Positions 41,637-49,866 of a stretch of DNA of 64,000 bases are shown piece after piece. The notes beneath the pieces were generated by a model, which was given only the letters and a program-made list of their open reading frames with translations, was not told the origin of the DNA and made no database searches. The DNA lies in contig NZ_BMNT01000004.1 of assembly GCF_014646695.1 (NCBI RefSeq), forward strand, positions 197,127-261,126. Direction: 5' to 3'. Origin of the DNA: Sphaerisporangium melleum. Its GTDB lineage: Bacteria; Actinomycetota; Actinomycetes; Streptosporangiales; Streptosporangiaceae. Every line of letters begins with the position of its first letter. Positions within the stretch are counted from its first letter, which is position 1. The position numbers and the translations under genes were made by a program.

Positions 41637-43121
41637 CTAGTAGGCGCCCGAGCCACGTGCCACGGCCGACCAGGTCTTCCACAGGATCTGCAGATCCAAG
41701 GTGAGAGACCAGTTCTCGACATAACGCAGGTCCAACCGTACCGATTCCTCCCAGGAAAGGTCAGATCTGCCGTTGACTTGCCAGAGCCCGGTCATGCCCG
41801 GACGGACGACCAGCCGCCGCCGGACGTCGTGCCCGTACGCGGCGACCTCCTCGGGCAGGGGCGGCCGCGGCCCCACGAGGGACATGTCGCCGGCGAGCAC
41901 GTTGAACAACTGGGGCAGCTCGTCCAGAGAGTAACGCCGTAACCAGGCGCCGAGAGGGGTGACGCGCGGGTCGGCCCGAATCTTGAACAGCACGCCGTCA
42001 CCGTCGCCGACCAGGTCGATCTTGCGGAGTTCGGCGCCTGCGTCCATCGTGCGCAGCTTGAGGATGGTGAACTCGGCGCCGTCCCGGCCGACCCTGGTCT
42101 GCCGGAACAGCGCCGGGCCGGGGCTCGTCGCGCGCACGGCCACCGCGAGCACGGCCAGCAGCGGGGACAGGACGGCGAGGGCCAGGCCCGCGACGACGCG
42201 GTCGAAGAGGTTCTTGACGAGCTGGCGCATCCCGGACAGCTCGGGGTGCTCGACGTGCAGCAGCGGCAGCCCGGCCACCGGCCTGATGGTGGTGCGCGGC
42301 CCGGCGACCTCCATGAGCGCGGGAGCGACGACGAGGTCGGTGCGGGTCTTCTCCAGCCGCCAGGCCAGGCGGCGCAGGGCGGTGCCGTCGAGCTCGGGGC
42401 AGGCGAGCACGGCCACGGTGTCGGCCGCGACCTGGCCGACGACCAGCGGGACGTCCGAGAGATCACCGAGCACCGGGACGCCCTCGACGGCGCCCGCGGC
42501 CTCGCCCTGCGGCAGGCACACGCCGACGACCTGCATGCCGTGGTACGGCTCGCGGCGGAACCGGCGGACCAGGTCGGCGGTGGAGGCCCGGTGACCGGCC
42601 GCGACGACCCGGCGCATGCACCGCCCTCTGGCCCGCATCGCGTGCAGCCGGACCCGTAAGGCGTACCGGCAGAAGAGGGCGAGCGCGGTCATGAGCGGAA
42701 GGTCGAGGACGACGTACCCCCGGGCGAGGTCGGTCTTGGTGACGTACGCGACGATCGCCACCCCGGCGGTCAGGAAGAAGCCGCACCGCGTGATGCGCCG
42801 GAACTCCTCCGACCCCCCGCCGATCAGCCGCGCTTCGTAGGCGCGGTTGAGCGCGACGGCGGCCACCCACACCACGGGGAGCACCAGGCTGAGCACCAGA
42901 TAAGGCGTGACATAGGGGGTGACCTCCCCGAATCGCACCACGATCGCCAGCGCGCCCGCGGCCAGCCCGCATCCGAAATCGGTCGCCACCGCGCACCGGC
43001 GATAGCACCGGACCCAGCCCGGCGGCCGGGGTCTCCCGTCACCGGCGGACCCGGCAGGGGTGGAGACCGCCGCATGCCCGCCCGCCGCGGCGGCCCCCGC
43101 TGAGCCCGTCGTCTCACGCAC
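41637..43121 (-). CDS. polyprenyl-phosphate sugar-1-phosphate transferase (WbaP/WcaJ-type)
   Basis: This enzyme starts polysaccharide synthesis by loading a sugar-1-phosphate on the lipid carrier. The 494-residue protein has four to five N-terminal membrane segments and a Rossmann-like central domain (RRVVAAGHRASTADLVRRFR). The catalytic domain runs from about residue 300, with KNLFDRVVAGLALAVLSPLL, PALFRQTRVGRDGAEFTILK, YSLDELPQLFNVLAGDMSLV and GMTGLWQVNGRS. GTG 43121 has GGGAGG at the right distance; GTG 43148 is possible. It heads the operon with cysQ, cysD and cysN, a direct link between polysaccharide initiation and sulfate activation. Confidence 0.94.
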   Translation of the reverse strand: MRETTGSAGAAAAGGHAAVSTPAGSAGDGRPRPPGWVRCYRRCAVATDFGCGLAAGALAIVVRFGEVTPYVTPYLVLSLVLPVVWVAAVALNRAYEARLIGGGSEEFRRITRCGFFLTAGVAIVAYVTKTDLARGYVVLDLPLMTALALFCRYALRVRLHAMRARGRCMRRVVAAGHRASTADLVRRFRREPYHGMQVVGVCLPQGEAAGAVEGVPVLGDLSDVPLVVGQVAADTVAVLACPELDGTALRRLAWRLEKTRTDLVVAPALMEVAGPRTTIRPVAGLPLLHVEHPELSGMRQLVKNLFDRVVAGLALAVLSPLLAVLAVAVRATSPGPALFRQTRVGRDGAEFTILKLRTMDAGAELRKIDLVGDGDGVLFKIRADPRVTPLGAWLRRYSLDELPQLFNVLAGDMSLVGPRPPLPEEVAAYGHDVRRRLVVRPGMTGLWQVNGRSDLSWEESVRLDLRYVENWSLTLDLQILWKTWSAVARGSGAY

Positions 43122-43470
43122 GCATCCTCCCCGTGATCGCTCGGACACTTTCCGTGAGGATGCTAGCGGTCGCGAGTGACAGTCTTGGCGAGATCGAGAG
43201 AGTTGGTTTACCCGGCCATGGGGGCGACGCTCGACTTCAAACCCCTTGACGTGCCGGCTCCTGCCCAGGGCCCCAGACGCTCAGTAGATTGGGTGGATCG
43301 CCCGGCGCGGGAGGCATCAGGCAGATCTGCGACGGCGGCCACCGGACCGATGGCACGCCGGGGTAGGTGATGATCTCCACCACGGGTGGGCATTACGCCG
43401 GTGGCCGGGACCTCAGTGATCTTCTGACCGTCCGCGCGCCCATGGGCTCGAGGCGGTGCCGACGCTTCGG
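43122..43470. other. promoter region of the wbaP-cys operon
   Basis: These 349 bases separate pth from the priming transferase. A minus-strand TAGCAT (43165-43160) is a fair -10 box for the wbaP operon. CCACC-ACG-GGTGG near 43379 is a weak hairpin past pth. A 64-codon plus-strand frame (43176-43370) has no recognisable domain and was not called. Confidence 0.4.
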
Positions 43471-44067
43471 TCAGCGGGGCGGCTTGATCGGCTTGAGGTC
43501 GGAGGCGTGGAAGGTGTTCTGGGTCGCCTCCAGGCCGCTCGTGATCAGCGACTCGGCGACGTCGGCGGCGCGGTCCACCAGCAGCGGAAGGTCCTTGCGC
43601 TCGGCCGTGGCGAAGTCGCGCAGCACGAAGTCGGCGGGGTCCATGCGGCCCGGGGGGCGGCCCACGCCGAAGCGCACCCGGAGATACTCCTTGGTGGCGA
43701 GCGATTTGGTGATCGAACGCAGCCCGTTGTGGCCGTTGTCGCCGCCGCCGATCTTGACGCGCAGCGCGCCGTACGGAATGTCCAGCTCGTCGTGCACGAC
43801 GACGACGTTCGCCGGGAGGACCTTGTAGAAGTCGGCGAGCGCCTTGACCGGCCCGCCGGAGAGGTTCATGTACGACCGCGGCTTGGCCAGCACGACGGGG
43901 GCGCCCGCGAGGCGGCCCTCGACGATCTCGGCGCGCGACTTGTGCGCCTTGAACCGGCCGCCGACCCGCACGGCGAGCTCGTCCAGCACCATGAAACCGG
44001 CGTTGTGCCGGTTACCGGCGTACTCGGGCCCGGGGTTGCCCAGCCCGACGATCAACCAGCGGTCCAC
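43471..44067 (-). CDS. pth: peptidyl-tRNA hydrolase
   Basis: The 198-residue enzyme recycles peptidyl-tRNA. It starts [20 protein letters not shown] with the catalytic His in RHNAGFMV near residue 21. It also has [20 protein letters not shown] near 64, HDELDIPYG near 93 and [13 protein letters not shown] near 108. GTG 44067 is the family start. It follows rplY in the usual actinobacterial order. The next gene downstream belongs to the polysaccharide locus rather than to the core order. Confidence 0.97.
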   Translation of the reverse strand: MDRWLIVGLGNPGPEYAGNRHNAGFMVLDELAVRVGGRFKAHKSRAEIVEGRLAGAPVVLAKPRSYMNLSGGPVKALADFYKVLPANVVVVHDELDIPYGALRVKIGGGDNGHNGLRSITKSLATKEYLRVRFGVGRPPGRMDPADFVLRDFATAERKDLPLLVDRAADVAESLITSGLEATQNTFHASDLKPIKPPR

Positions 44068-44180
44068 GACGACCTCTTCCGTCTCCTGCTCCGTCTGCGT
44101 CCGCCGGGTGCTCGTACGCTTCCCGGCGCGCGGCCGCCTTCCGTCCCGGCGGCCGGCGTCAGGCCCCGCACGCCGGACAG

Positions 44181-44210
44181 GGCAGCCGGGCGGCCGGTGG
44201 TACGGCTGCC
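44181..44210 (-). terminator. hairpin downstream of rplY
   Basis: GGCAGCCG (44181-44188) pairs with CGGCTGCC (44203-44210) over 8 bp. A competing outer pairing of CAGGGCAG with CTGCCCTG flanks it. It lies about 60 bases past the rplY stop and before pth. Confidence 0.5.
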
Positions 44211-44272
44211 TGACTGCCCTGCCGACGATACGGGACCGACGATGATCGCGGTGTCACCCGGCGATCTGGGTG

Positions 44273-44872
44273 CTACTCGGCGGCGGTCGCGCCCTCGCCG
44301 CCCTCGGCCTCCTCAGCGCCCTCGGCGCCGGCCGCGGTCGGGACCGCGATGACCTGCAGGACGACCGTCTCGGGCTCGGCGGCCAGGGTGGTGCCCTTCG
44401 GGAGCTTCAGGTCGGCGGCGGTGACGACCGCGCCCACCTCGAGGCCCTCGATGTCGACCTCGACGCCCTCGGGGATGTGGGTGGCCTCGGTCTCGACGGA
44501 GACGGAGACGAGCTGCTGGTCGAACAGGCCGCCGGGGGCGATGTCGCCGACCGTGGTGACCGGGATTTCGACGGTGACCTTCTCGCCGCGCTTCACCAGC
44601 AGCAGGTCGACGTGCTCGAGGAAGCCCTTGATCGGGTCGCGCTGGACGCCCTTGGGCAGCGCCAGCTCGTCGACGCCGTCACCCTGCAGGCGGATGAGGA
44701 CGTTCGGCGTGCGCAGTGCGAGCAGCAGCTCGTGACCCGGCAGGATGAGGTGCTTGGTCTCAGTGCCGTGGCCGTACAGGACGGCGGGTACCTTGTCGGT
44801 GCGGCGGATCTTGCGCGCGGCACCCTTGCCGAACTCAGAGCGCGGTTCGGCGGCGATGCGTACTTCGGACAC
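44273..44872 (-). CDS. rplY: 50S ribosomal protein L25 (general stress protein Ctc type)
   Basis: The 199-residue two-domain L25 binds 5S rRNA. It starts SEVRIAAEPRSEFGKGAARK, then RRTDKVPAVLYGHGTETKHL. The C-terminal Ctc beta domain (VTVEIPVTTVGDIAPGGLFD) ends in an acidic Glu/Gly/Ala tail. GTG 44872 has AGGAG 7 bases upstream. In actinobacteria it normally follows prs; here a GT1 gene is inserted between them. Confidence 0.97.
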   Translation of the reverse strand: MSEVRIAAEPRSEFGKGAARKIRRTDKVPAVLYGHGTETKHLILPGHELLLALRTPNVLIRLQGDGVDELALPKGVQRDPIKGFLEHVDLLLVKRGEKVTVEIPVTTVGDIAPGGLFDQQLVSVSVETEATHIPEGVEVDIEGLEVGAVVTAADLKLPKGTTLAAEPETVVLQVIAVPTAAGAEGAEEAEGGEGATAAE

Positions 44873-44965
44873 GGCATGTCTCCTAGGGAAACGAATCGAA
44901 TGGAAGGCGCTCACCCTCACCCGCCCTAGCGGAAGGCGTTACGAGCGCAGACCTGTACGGAACCC

Positions 44966-46225
44966 TCAGAGCCTACCCGACCCCCCGCCCTCCCCGCGGC
45001 GCGCCGGGGAGCCCGGCCGGCGCGTTTCGATCAGGTGGCGGGCGGCGGTCAGGGCGCCGTCCTGGCGGATCTTCCCGGCCACGGTACGGGCCGTCTCGGC
45101 GACCTCGGGGGCGAGGGCACGGCCGAGGGCGGCGGTGAGCGAGCCGGCCGTCGGTTCGTCGGCCGGGTGGGCGGTGCCGATGCCGAGCCGCTCGACGCGT
45201 CCGGCGAAGGAGAACTGGTCGTACATCTGCGGGACGACGAGCTGTGCCGCTCCGGCCGCCGCGGCCGCGGTCGTGGTGCCCGCTCCCCCGTGGTGCGCCA
45301 CCACGGCGACCCTGGGGAACAACGCCTGCTGGTTCACCTCGCCGATCGCCAGGACGTCGGGCCCGTCGTCGATCGGTTCGAGTTCCGCCCACCCGCGGGC
45401 GAGGATCGCGCGGCGACCGAGCGAGCGGACGGCCTCGATCATGGCTCGTGCGATGCCCTCGGGGGCGCGGACGCTCCCGAATCCGAAGTAGACGGGCGGT
45501 TCGCCGGCATCGAGGAACGTCTCCAGCTCCGGCGGCAGCGGCCGGTGGTCGGGCAGGATCCACGCGCCGGTCTGCAACACCTTCAGCTCGGACGGCTCCG
45601 GCCAGGGAGCCAGCGTCGGGTCGGCGGCCAGCCACGGAGCGCCGGAGTAGATGTGGCCGCTCACGTCGGTGACCGGCGTGAGCCCGAGGGCCTCCCGCTG
45701 GGCGTTGAGCGGCGCGCTCCACAGGAGATACCAGCGCTGGGCGTCCTGCGCCCACAGCTCGCCGTTGCCGGTCGTCCCGTCCGCCGGTGTCCGCCCCGGC
45801 ATGCCGTACACCGGTGGTGCGTGGTGCGGCGACGGCAGCGTGACCGGGGCGAACGCGGCGTAGACGTAGCCGATGCCGCGATGTTCGGCCACCGAGCGCG
45901 CGGCGATGGCCAGCGCTCCCCCGCCCACGATGACGTCGCAGCCCTCGGCGGCGGCGCCGACGGCCGCGAACTGGTCGGCCACCGTGCCCTCGATCATCGC
46001 CCGGCGCTGCTCGGCCGTGATCGACGCTCCCGCCTTCTGCTTCGCCGTCCCGTGCACCCGCGGCCCGACGGGGAGGTATTCGACGCCGAGCGACTCGGCC
46101 CACTCGCGGAAGTCGGGGGGCGCGCACACCACGGCCTCCTGTCCCAGCTCCCGCAGCTGTGTCGCCAGCGCCAGGGCCGGCTGTGCCTCTCCCCGCGACC
46201 CGATCGTGGACACCAGTACCCGCAT
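44966..46225 (-). CDS. GT1-family glycosyltransferase (MGT/vancomycin type)
   Basis: The 419-residue protein has a GT-B fold. The N-domain starts MRVLVSTIGSRGEAQPALAL, and the C-terminal donor-binding motif is VVAHHGGAGTTTAAAAAGA near residue 310, followed by PQMYDQFSFAGRVERLGIG. It resembles enzymes that glycosylate antibiotics, lipids or macrolides, including resistance enzymes that inactivate macrolides. GGGGAG lies before ATG 46225. It is inserted in the otherwise conserved prs-rplY interval and has its own palindromic operator-like site upstream. The acceptor is unknown. Confidence 0.9.
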   Translation of the reverse strand: MRVLVSTIGSRGEAQPALALATQLRELGQEAVVCAPPDFREWAESLGVEYLPVGPRVHGTAKQKAGASITAEQRRAMIEGTVADQFAAVGAAAEGCDVIVGGGALAIAARSVAEHRGIGYVYAAFAPVTLPSPHHAPPVYGMPGRTPADGTTGNGELWAQDAQRWYLLWSAPLNAQREALGLTPVTDVSGHIYSGAPWLAADPTLAPWPEPSELKVLQTGAWILPDHRPLPPELETFLDAGEPPVYFGFGSVRAPEGIARAMIEAVRSLGRRAILARGWAELEPIDDGPDVLAIGEVNQQALFPRVAVVAHHGGAGTTTAAAAAGAAQLVVPQMYDQFSFAGRVERLGIGTAHPADEPTAGSLTAALGRALAPEVAETARTVAGKIRQDGALTAARHLIETRRPGSPARRGEGGGSGRL

Positions 46226-46287
46226 GTTCCGCTCCCCTTTCGTGCCGCCTTCGCGGCGCACGGGGAGAGATTCTGAACCCACACCTG

Positions 46288-46304
46288 GGTCTTGTGGCAA
46301 GACC
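46288..46304. promoter_or_regulatory. candidate operator upstream of the GT1 gene
   Basis: GGTCTTG-TGG-CAAGACC is a perfect 7-bp inverted repeat, 63 bases upstream of the GT1 start, in a position overlapping the likely promoter. No regulator gene is adjacent. A MerR-, TetR- or MarR-type protein could bind it. Confidence 0.5.
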
Positions 46305-46486
46305 GGGGGTCTGCTATACCGTGAAAATGGCGCCGAGTAGTCCTTCTGCGCTCTATCGCGCGACGGCGCGACTCCTCGTTCGGCCCTTCTCGGCCACTCC
46401 TGCGCCGCGCACCGTACCGCTCTCCCCGTGACCTGAGTTCGAAGTCACGCGGGCTCAGACCAGAGGCGATCCAGAGTGGAGAACGC

Positions 46487-46529
46487 CGAGAGCTCCGGCG
46501 CCGGGATGACCGGGCGTCCGGAGCTCTCG
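46487..46529 (-). terminator. strong hairpin downstream of prs
   Basis: CGAGAGCTCCGG (46487-46498) pairs perfectly over 12 bp with CCGGAGCTCTCG (46518-46529). It begins about 32 bases after the prs stop. It should end the glmU-prs transcript. Confidence 0.7.
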
Positions 46530-46560
46530 ATGCGAAGACGCGGCGGGGCGTCGGGATCGC

Positions 46561-47538
46561 TCAGGCGTCGCCCTCGAAGAGGCTGGTGACCGAGCCGTCG
46601 CTGAAGACCTCGCTGATGGCGCGGGCGATCAGCGGGGCGATCGACAGCACGGTGAGCTTGTCGAACCGCTTCTCCTCCGCGATCGGCAGCGTGTTGGTGA
46701 CGACGACCTCGGAGATGCGGGAGTTCTTCAGCCGGTCCACCGCGGGGTCGGAGAAGATCGCGTGGGTGGCCGCCACGATGACGTTGGTCGCACCCTGCTC
46801 GTAGAGCGCGTCCGCGGCCTTGGTGATCGAGCCGCCGGTGTCGATCATGTCGTCGATCAGCACACAGGTGCGTCCGCGTACCTGGCCGACGACCTCGTGG
46901 ACCTTCACCTGGTTGGCCACGTCGAGGTCGCGCCGCTTGTGGATGAACGCGACCGGGGTGCCGAGCTGGTCGGCCCAGCGTTCGGCCAGGCGGACCCGGC
47001 CGGTGTCGGGCGAGACGATGGTCGTCACGGCCGGGTCGAGCTTGCCGCTGAGGTAGCGCAGGAGCACGGGCAGGGCGAACAGGTGGTCGACGGGCCCGTC
47101 GAAGAAGCCCTGGATCTGCGGAGTGTGCAGGTCCACCGACATCAGGCGGTCGGCGCCCGCGGTCCTGAACAGGTCGGCGATCAGCCGGGCGGTGATCGGC
47201 TCGCGGCCGCGGCCCTTCTTGTCCTGCCGCGAGTAGCCGAAGAAGGGCATGACGACCGTGATGCGCTTGGCCGACGCCCGTTTCAGGGCGTCCACCATGA
47301 TCAGGTGCTCCATGATCCACGTGTTGATGGGCTCGGTGTGGCTCTGGATGACGAACGCGTCGCTGCCGCGCACCGACTCCAGGTAGCGCGCGTAGATCTC
47401 GCCGTTGGCGAAGTCGTGGAGCCGCGTGGGGGTGATCTCGATGCCGAGGTGCTGCGCGACCTCTTCGGCCAGCTCGGGGTAGGCCCGGCCGGAGAAGAAC
47501 ATCAGGTGCTTCTCGCCGGTGGTCTTGCGCCCGGTCAT
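46561..47538 (-). CDS. prs: ribose-phosphate pyrophosphokinase (PRPP synthetase)
   Basis: It makes PRPP from ribose-5-phosphate and ATP for nucleotide, His and Trp synthesis. The 325-residue protein has LMFFSGRAYPELAEEVAQHL near residue 12, the flexible-loop KRASAKRITVVMPFFGYSRQ, and the PRPP-binding motif CVLIDDMIDTGGSITKAADA near 225. ATG 47538 (MTGRKTTGEKHLMFF) is the homology-supported start. An in-frame ATG at 47622 overlaps the glmU stop (ATGA) and would add 28 residues. I keep the shorter form. It follows glmU as in other actinobacteria. Confidence 0.97.
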   Translation of the reverse strand: MTGRKTTGEKHLMFFSGRAYPELAEEVAQHLGIEITPTRLHDFANGEIYARYLESVRGSDAFVIQSHTEPINTWIMEHLIMVDALKRASAKRITVVMPFFGYSRQDKKGRGREPITARLIADLFRTAGADRLMSVDLHTPQIQGFFDGPVDHLFALPVLLRYLSGKLDPAVTTIVSPDTGRVRLAERWADQLGTPVAFIHKRRDLDVANQVKVHEVVGQVRGRTCVLIDDMIDTGGSITKAADALYEQGATNVIVAATHAIFSDPAVDRLKNSRISEVVVTNTLPIAEEKRFDKLTVLSIAPLIARAISEVFSDGSVTSLFEGDA

Positions 47539-47618
47539 GTTGCTCTCTTCGGCCGGCTGCTGACCGAGCGGAGGCGTGACCGCCTCGTCGGGCCGTTCGG
47601 CTCGCTCGCCGCGCTGGT

Positions 47619-49145
47619 TCATTTCGAAAGCTCCCCGCTGTCGTTCGCCGGGTTGTCCGGCCCGCTCGCTTGTCCGGCCCGCTGGGGGGATGCGGCCTGT
47701 CCGTCATGTCCGTCCGCCGCCGCACGCTGCGCCGCCTGCGCCGCGCGCTCGGCGGCGGTGCCCGGCCGGCGGCGCGCGACCCATCCTTCGATGTTGCGCT
47801 GGCGTGCCCGGCCCACGGCCATGGCCCCCGGCGGAACGTCCGAGGTGATGACCGAACCGGCCGCGGTGTAGGCGCCGTCGCCGATGGTGATCGGGGCGAC
47901 CAGCATGTTGTCGCCGCCGACCCGGACGTGGTCGCCGACCGTCGTGTGGTGCTTGTTGACGCCGTCGTAGTTGAGGAAGACCGTGGCGGCGCCGATGTTG
48001 CTGCCCTCGCCGATGGTGGCGTCGCCGACGTAGGACAGGTGGGGCACCTTGGAGCCGGCGCCGACCCGCGCGTTCTTCATCTCGACGTAGCTGCCGGCCT
48101 TGGCCTTGGGCCCGAGGACGGTGCCGGGCCGCAGGTAGGTGTAGGGGCCGACGGAGGCGCCCGGCCCGATCTCGGCGCCCTCGCAGACCGCGTTGCGCAC
48201 GACGGCTCCGGCGCCGACGACCGTGTCGGTGAGGGTGCTGCCCGGCCCGACCTGCGTGCCGGAGGCGATGACCGTGGCGCCGTGGAGCTGGGTGCCGGGG
48301 TGGACGACGGCGTCCGGTTCTATGGTGACGCGCACGTCGATCCAGGTGGTCGCCGGGTCGATGATGGTGACCCCGGCGCGCATGTGGTCGTTCAGGATGC
48401 GGGTGTTGAGCACGCCGCGGGCGAAGGCGAGCTGCACGCGGTCGTTGACGCCTTCCACCTCGACGTGGTCGGCCGCGATGTACGCGCCCACCCGGTGACC
48501 GTCCTCACGCAGGATCGACAGCACGTCGGTGAGGTACTCCTCGCCCTGGGCGTTGGCGGTGGAGACCCGCTTGACCGCGTCGGCGAGCAGCAGCCCGTCG
48601 AAGGCGTAGACCCCGGAGTTCATCTCGGCGATCTTCCGCTGCTCGGGCGTGGCGTCCTTGTGCTCGACGATGGCGAGGACCGCCCCGTCGTCGCCGCGGA
48701 CGATGCGGCCGTACCCGGTGGGGTCGGGGACCTCGGCGGTGAGCACGGTGACCGCGTTGGCCTCGGCCGCGTGGGTGGCGAGCAGTTCGGCCAGCGTCTC
48801 GGTGCGCAGCAGCGGCGTGTCGCCGTAGGTCACCAGGACCGTGCCGTTGATCGTCCCGACCTCTTCCAGGACGGTGCGCACGGCGTGGCCGGTGCCGTTC
48901 TGCTCGGCCTGGACGACCGCGCGGGCGTCCGGGCCGGTCGCGGCGAGATGGGCCTGGACCTGCTCGCGGGCGTGGCCCACCACGACGATCAGGCGTTCGG
49001 GGAACAGGCCGCGGGCGGCCGTGAGCATGTGGTCGACCAGCGCGCGGCCGCACAGCTCATGGAGGACTTTGGGGGTGGTGGACTTCATCCGGGTGCCCTC
49101 GCCGGCGGCGAGGACGATGACGGCTGCCGGGCGCGGCACACTCAC
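47619..49145 (-). CDS. glmU: bifunctional GlmU (UDP-GlcNAc pyrophosphorylase/GlcN-1-P acetyltransferase)
   Basis: GlmU makes UDP-GlcNAc, needed for peptidoglycan and other polymers. The 508-residue protein has the uridyltransferase signature VIVLAAGEGTRMKSTTPKVL near residue 8 and QAEQNGTGHAVRTVLEEVG. A left-handed beta-helix follows from about residue 255, with many hexapeptide repeats (GAVVRNAVCEGAEIGPGASV) and NFVNYDG-type FLNYDGVNKHHT. A C-terminal tail of about 40 residues rich in Ala/Gln/Gly is extra. GTG 49145 was chosen over GTG 49205 by homology. It is first in the glmU-prs operon, downstream of tRNA-Gln. Confidence 0.97.
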   Translation of the reverse strand: MSVPRPAAVIVLAAGEGTRMKSTTPKVLHELCGRALVDHMLTAARGLFPERLIVVVGHAREQVQAHLAATGPDARAVVQAEQNGTGHAVRTVLEEVGTINGTVLVTYGDTPLLRTETLAELLATHAAEANAVTVLTAEVPDPTGYGRIVRGDDGAVLAIVEHKDATPEQRKIAEMNSGVYAFDGLLLADAVKRVSTANAQGEEYLTDVLSILREDGHRVGAYIAADHVEVEGVNDRVQLAFARGVLNTRILNDHMRAGVTIIDPATTWIDVRVTIEPDAVVHPGTQLHGATVIASGTQVGPGSTLTDTVVGAGAVVRNAVCEGAEIGPGASVGPYTYLRPGTVLGPKAKAGSYVEMKNARVGAGSKVPHLSYVGDATIGEGSNIGAATVFLNYDGVNKHHTTVGDHVRVGGDNMLVAPITIGDGAYTAAGSVITSDVPPGAMAVGRARQRNIEGWVARRRPGTAAERAAQAAQRAAADGHDGQAASPQRAGQASGPDNPANDSGELSK

Positions 49146-49361
49146 GGACTGAGGCTCCCTCGGCGTCGCGGCTGAGACTTCGGCGGGCGGGCCGCTCGGC
49201 GGCACCGTTCAGGCACCACCCGGCCACCCACCCGACATCGTGAGAATACCCGCCGTCCCCCGGGAGCGATCCAGCCCCCTCGGAGAAGTCGCACATCGCC
49301 TGGCAGAGGGCTGTGCGGAGAACCGGGAGCGACCCCCGCGGGGGCGATGGCTGGGGAAAGT

Positions 49362-49433
49362 TCCGGCGCCTGGACTCGAACCAGGACAACCCTGCTCCAA
49401 AGGCAGGTGGGCTGCCAATTACCCTACGCCGGA
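49362..49433 (-). tRNA. tRNA-Gln (anticodon TTG)
   Basis: The minus strand reads as a 72-base cloverleaf. The 7-bp acceptor pairs TCCGGCG with CGCCGGA. The anticodon arm is CCTGC-CTTTGGA-GCAGG with anticodon TTG, and the T-arm is CCTGG-TTCGAGT-CCAGG. The 3' CCA is not encoded. It lies upstream of glmU in the common actinobacterial order. Confidence 0.96.
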
Positions 49434-49866
49434 CCGTTGAACCACGTTCCCCGACTGCGGGACAAGGATACCCACGAGGCCCCCGTCCCGCTCAACGCAA
49501 TTCGGCCTCGTCTCTCTCTGGTTTGCCAACACCTCCCGGCCCGCTCCACTTCCCGGCCCACCTCGGTTTCCCGCATCGCCGCCCGATCTGCCGGCCAGGA
49601 CGCCTTCTCCGCCGCCTCGGGCAGGGGCCGGGCGCCGGTTGCCCCGTCACAGCAGGGCCCGAACGGTCGCTGACCATCTCTTTTGCCCGGCGGACGCATC
49701 CACCTAGCAGACGGGGGCATGTACGCGCAAGGCGTGGACCTGCCACCGGATCACGGCCGAAGCGTCACGATCCCCACATTCCGGCTTAGGGATTCCTAAC
49801 TTACGATGGCGTAGGTTACGGTTACGTAGCTACAGCCACACTCGCTCGAACACCGTGAGGTAGCCC
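49434..49866. other. intergenic region between tRNA-Gln and the desaturase gene
   Basis: These 433 bases hold the tRNA promoter (minus strand) and the desaturase promoter (plus strand). The last 70 bases are much richer in A/T and contain the repeats described at 49799-49816. No gene was recognised. Confidence 0.45.
49799..49816. promoter_or_regulatory. candidate TetR operator at the desaturase promoter
   Basis: ACTTACG-ATGG-CGTAGGT is an almost perfect inverted repeat (6 of 7 pairs), 50 bases upstream of the desaturase ATG. TAGGTTACGGTTACGTAGC follows with further TTACG/CGTA half-sites. The TetR gene just downstream of the desaturase is the obvious candidate regulator. Confidence 0.5.

Larger units (their letters stand above)
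46226..46560. other. intergenic region between prs and the GT1 gene
   Basis: These 335 bases hold the prs terminator (46487-46529) and the promoter region of the GT1 gene with a palindrome (46288-46304). A 34-codon plus-strand frame at 46327-46431 was seen but not called. Confidence 0.5.

Noticed and set aside
43176-43370. A 64-codon plus-strand ORF in the pth-wbaP gap
   Set aside because: It has no domain-like sequence and no good ribosome site, and it lies over the expected wbaP promoter.
46327-46431. A 34-codon plus-strand ORF (MAPSSPSALYR...) upstream of the GT1 gene
   Set aside because: A TATACC-like box precedes it, but there is no homology and no second line of evidence. It lies in a regulatory gap.
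47538-47622. N-terminally extended Prs starting at the glmU-overlapping ATG 47622
   Set aside because: The extra 28 residues are not family-like, and homology begins exactly at the ATG at 47538. The ATGA overlap keeps the alternative open.
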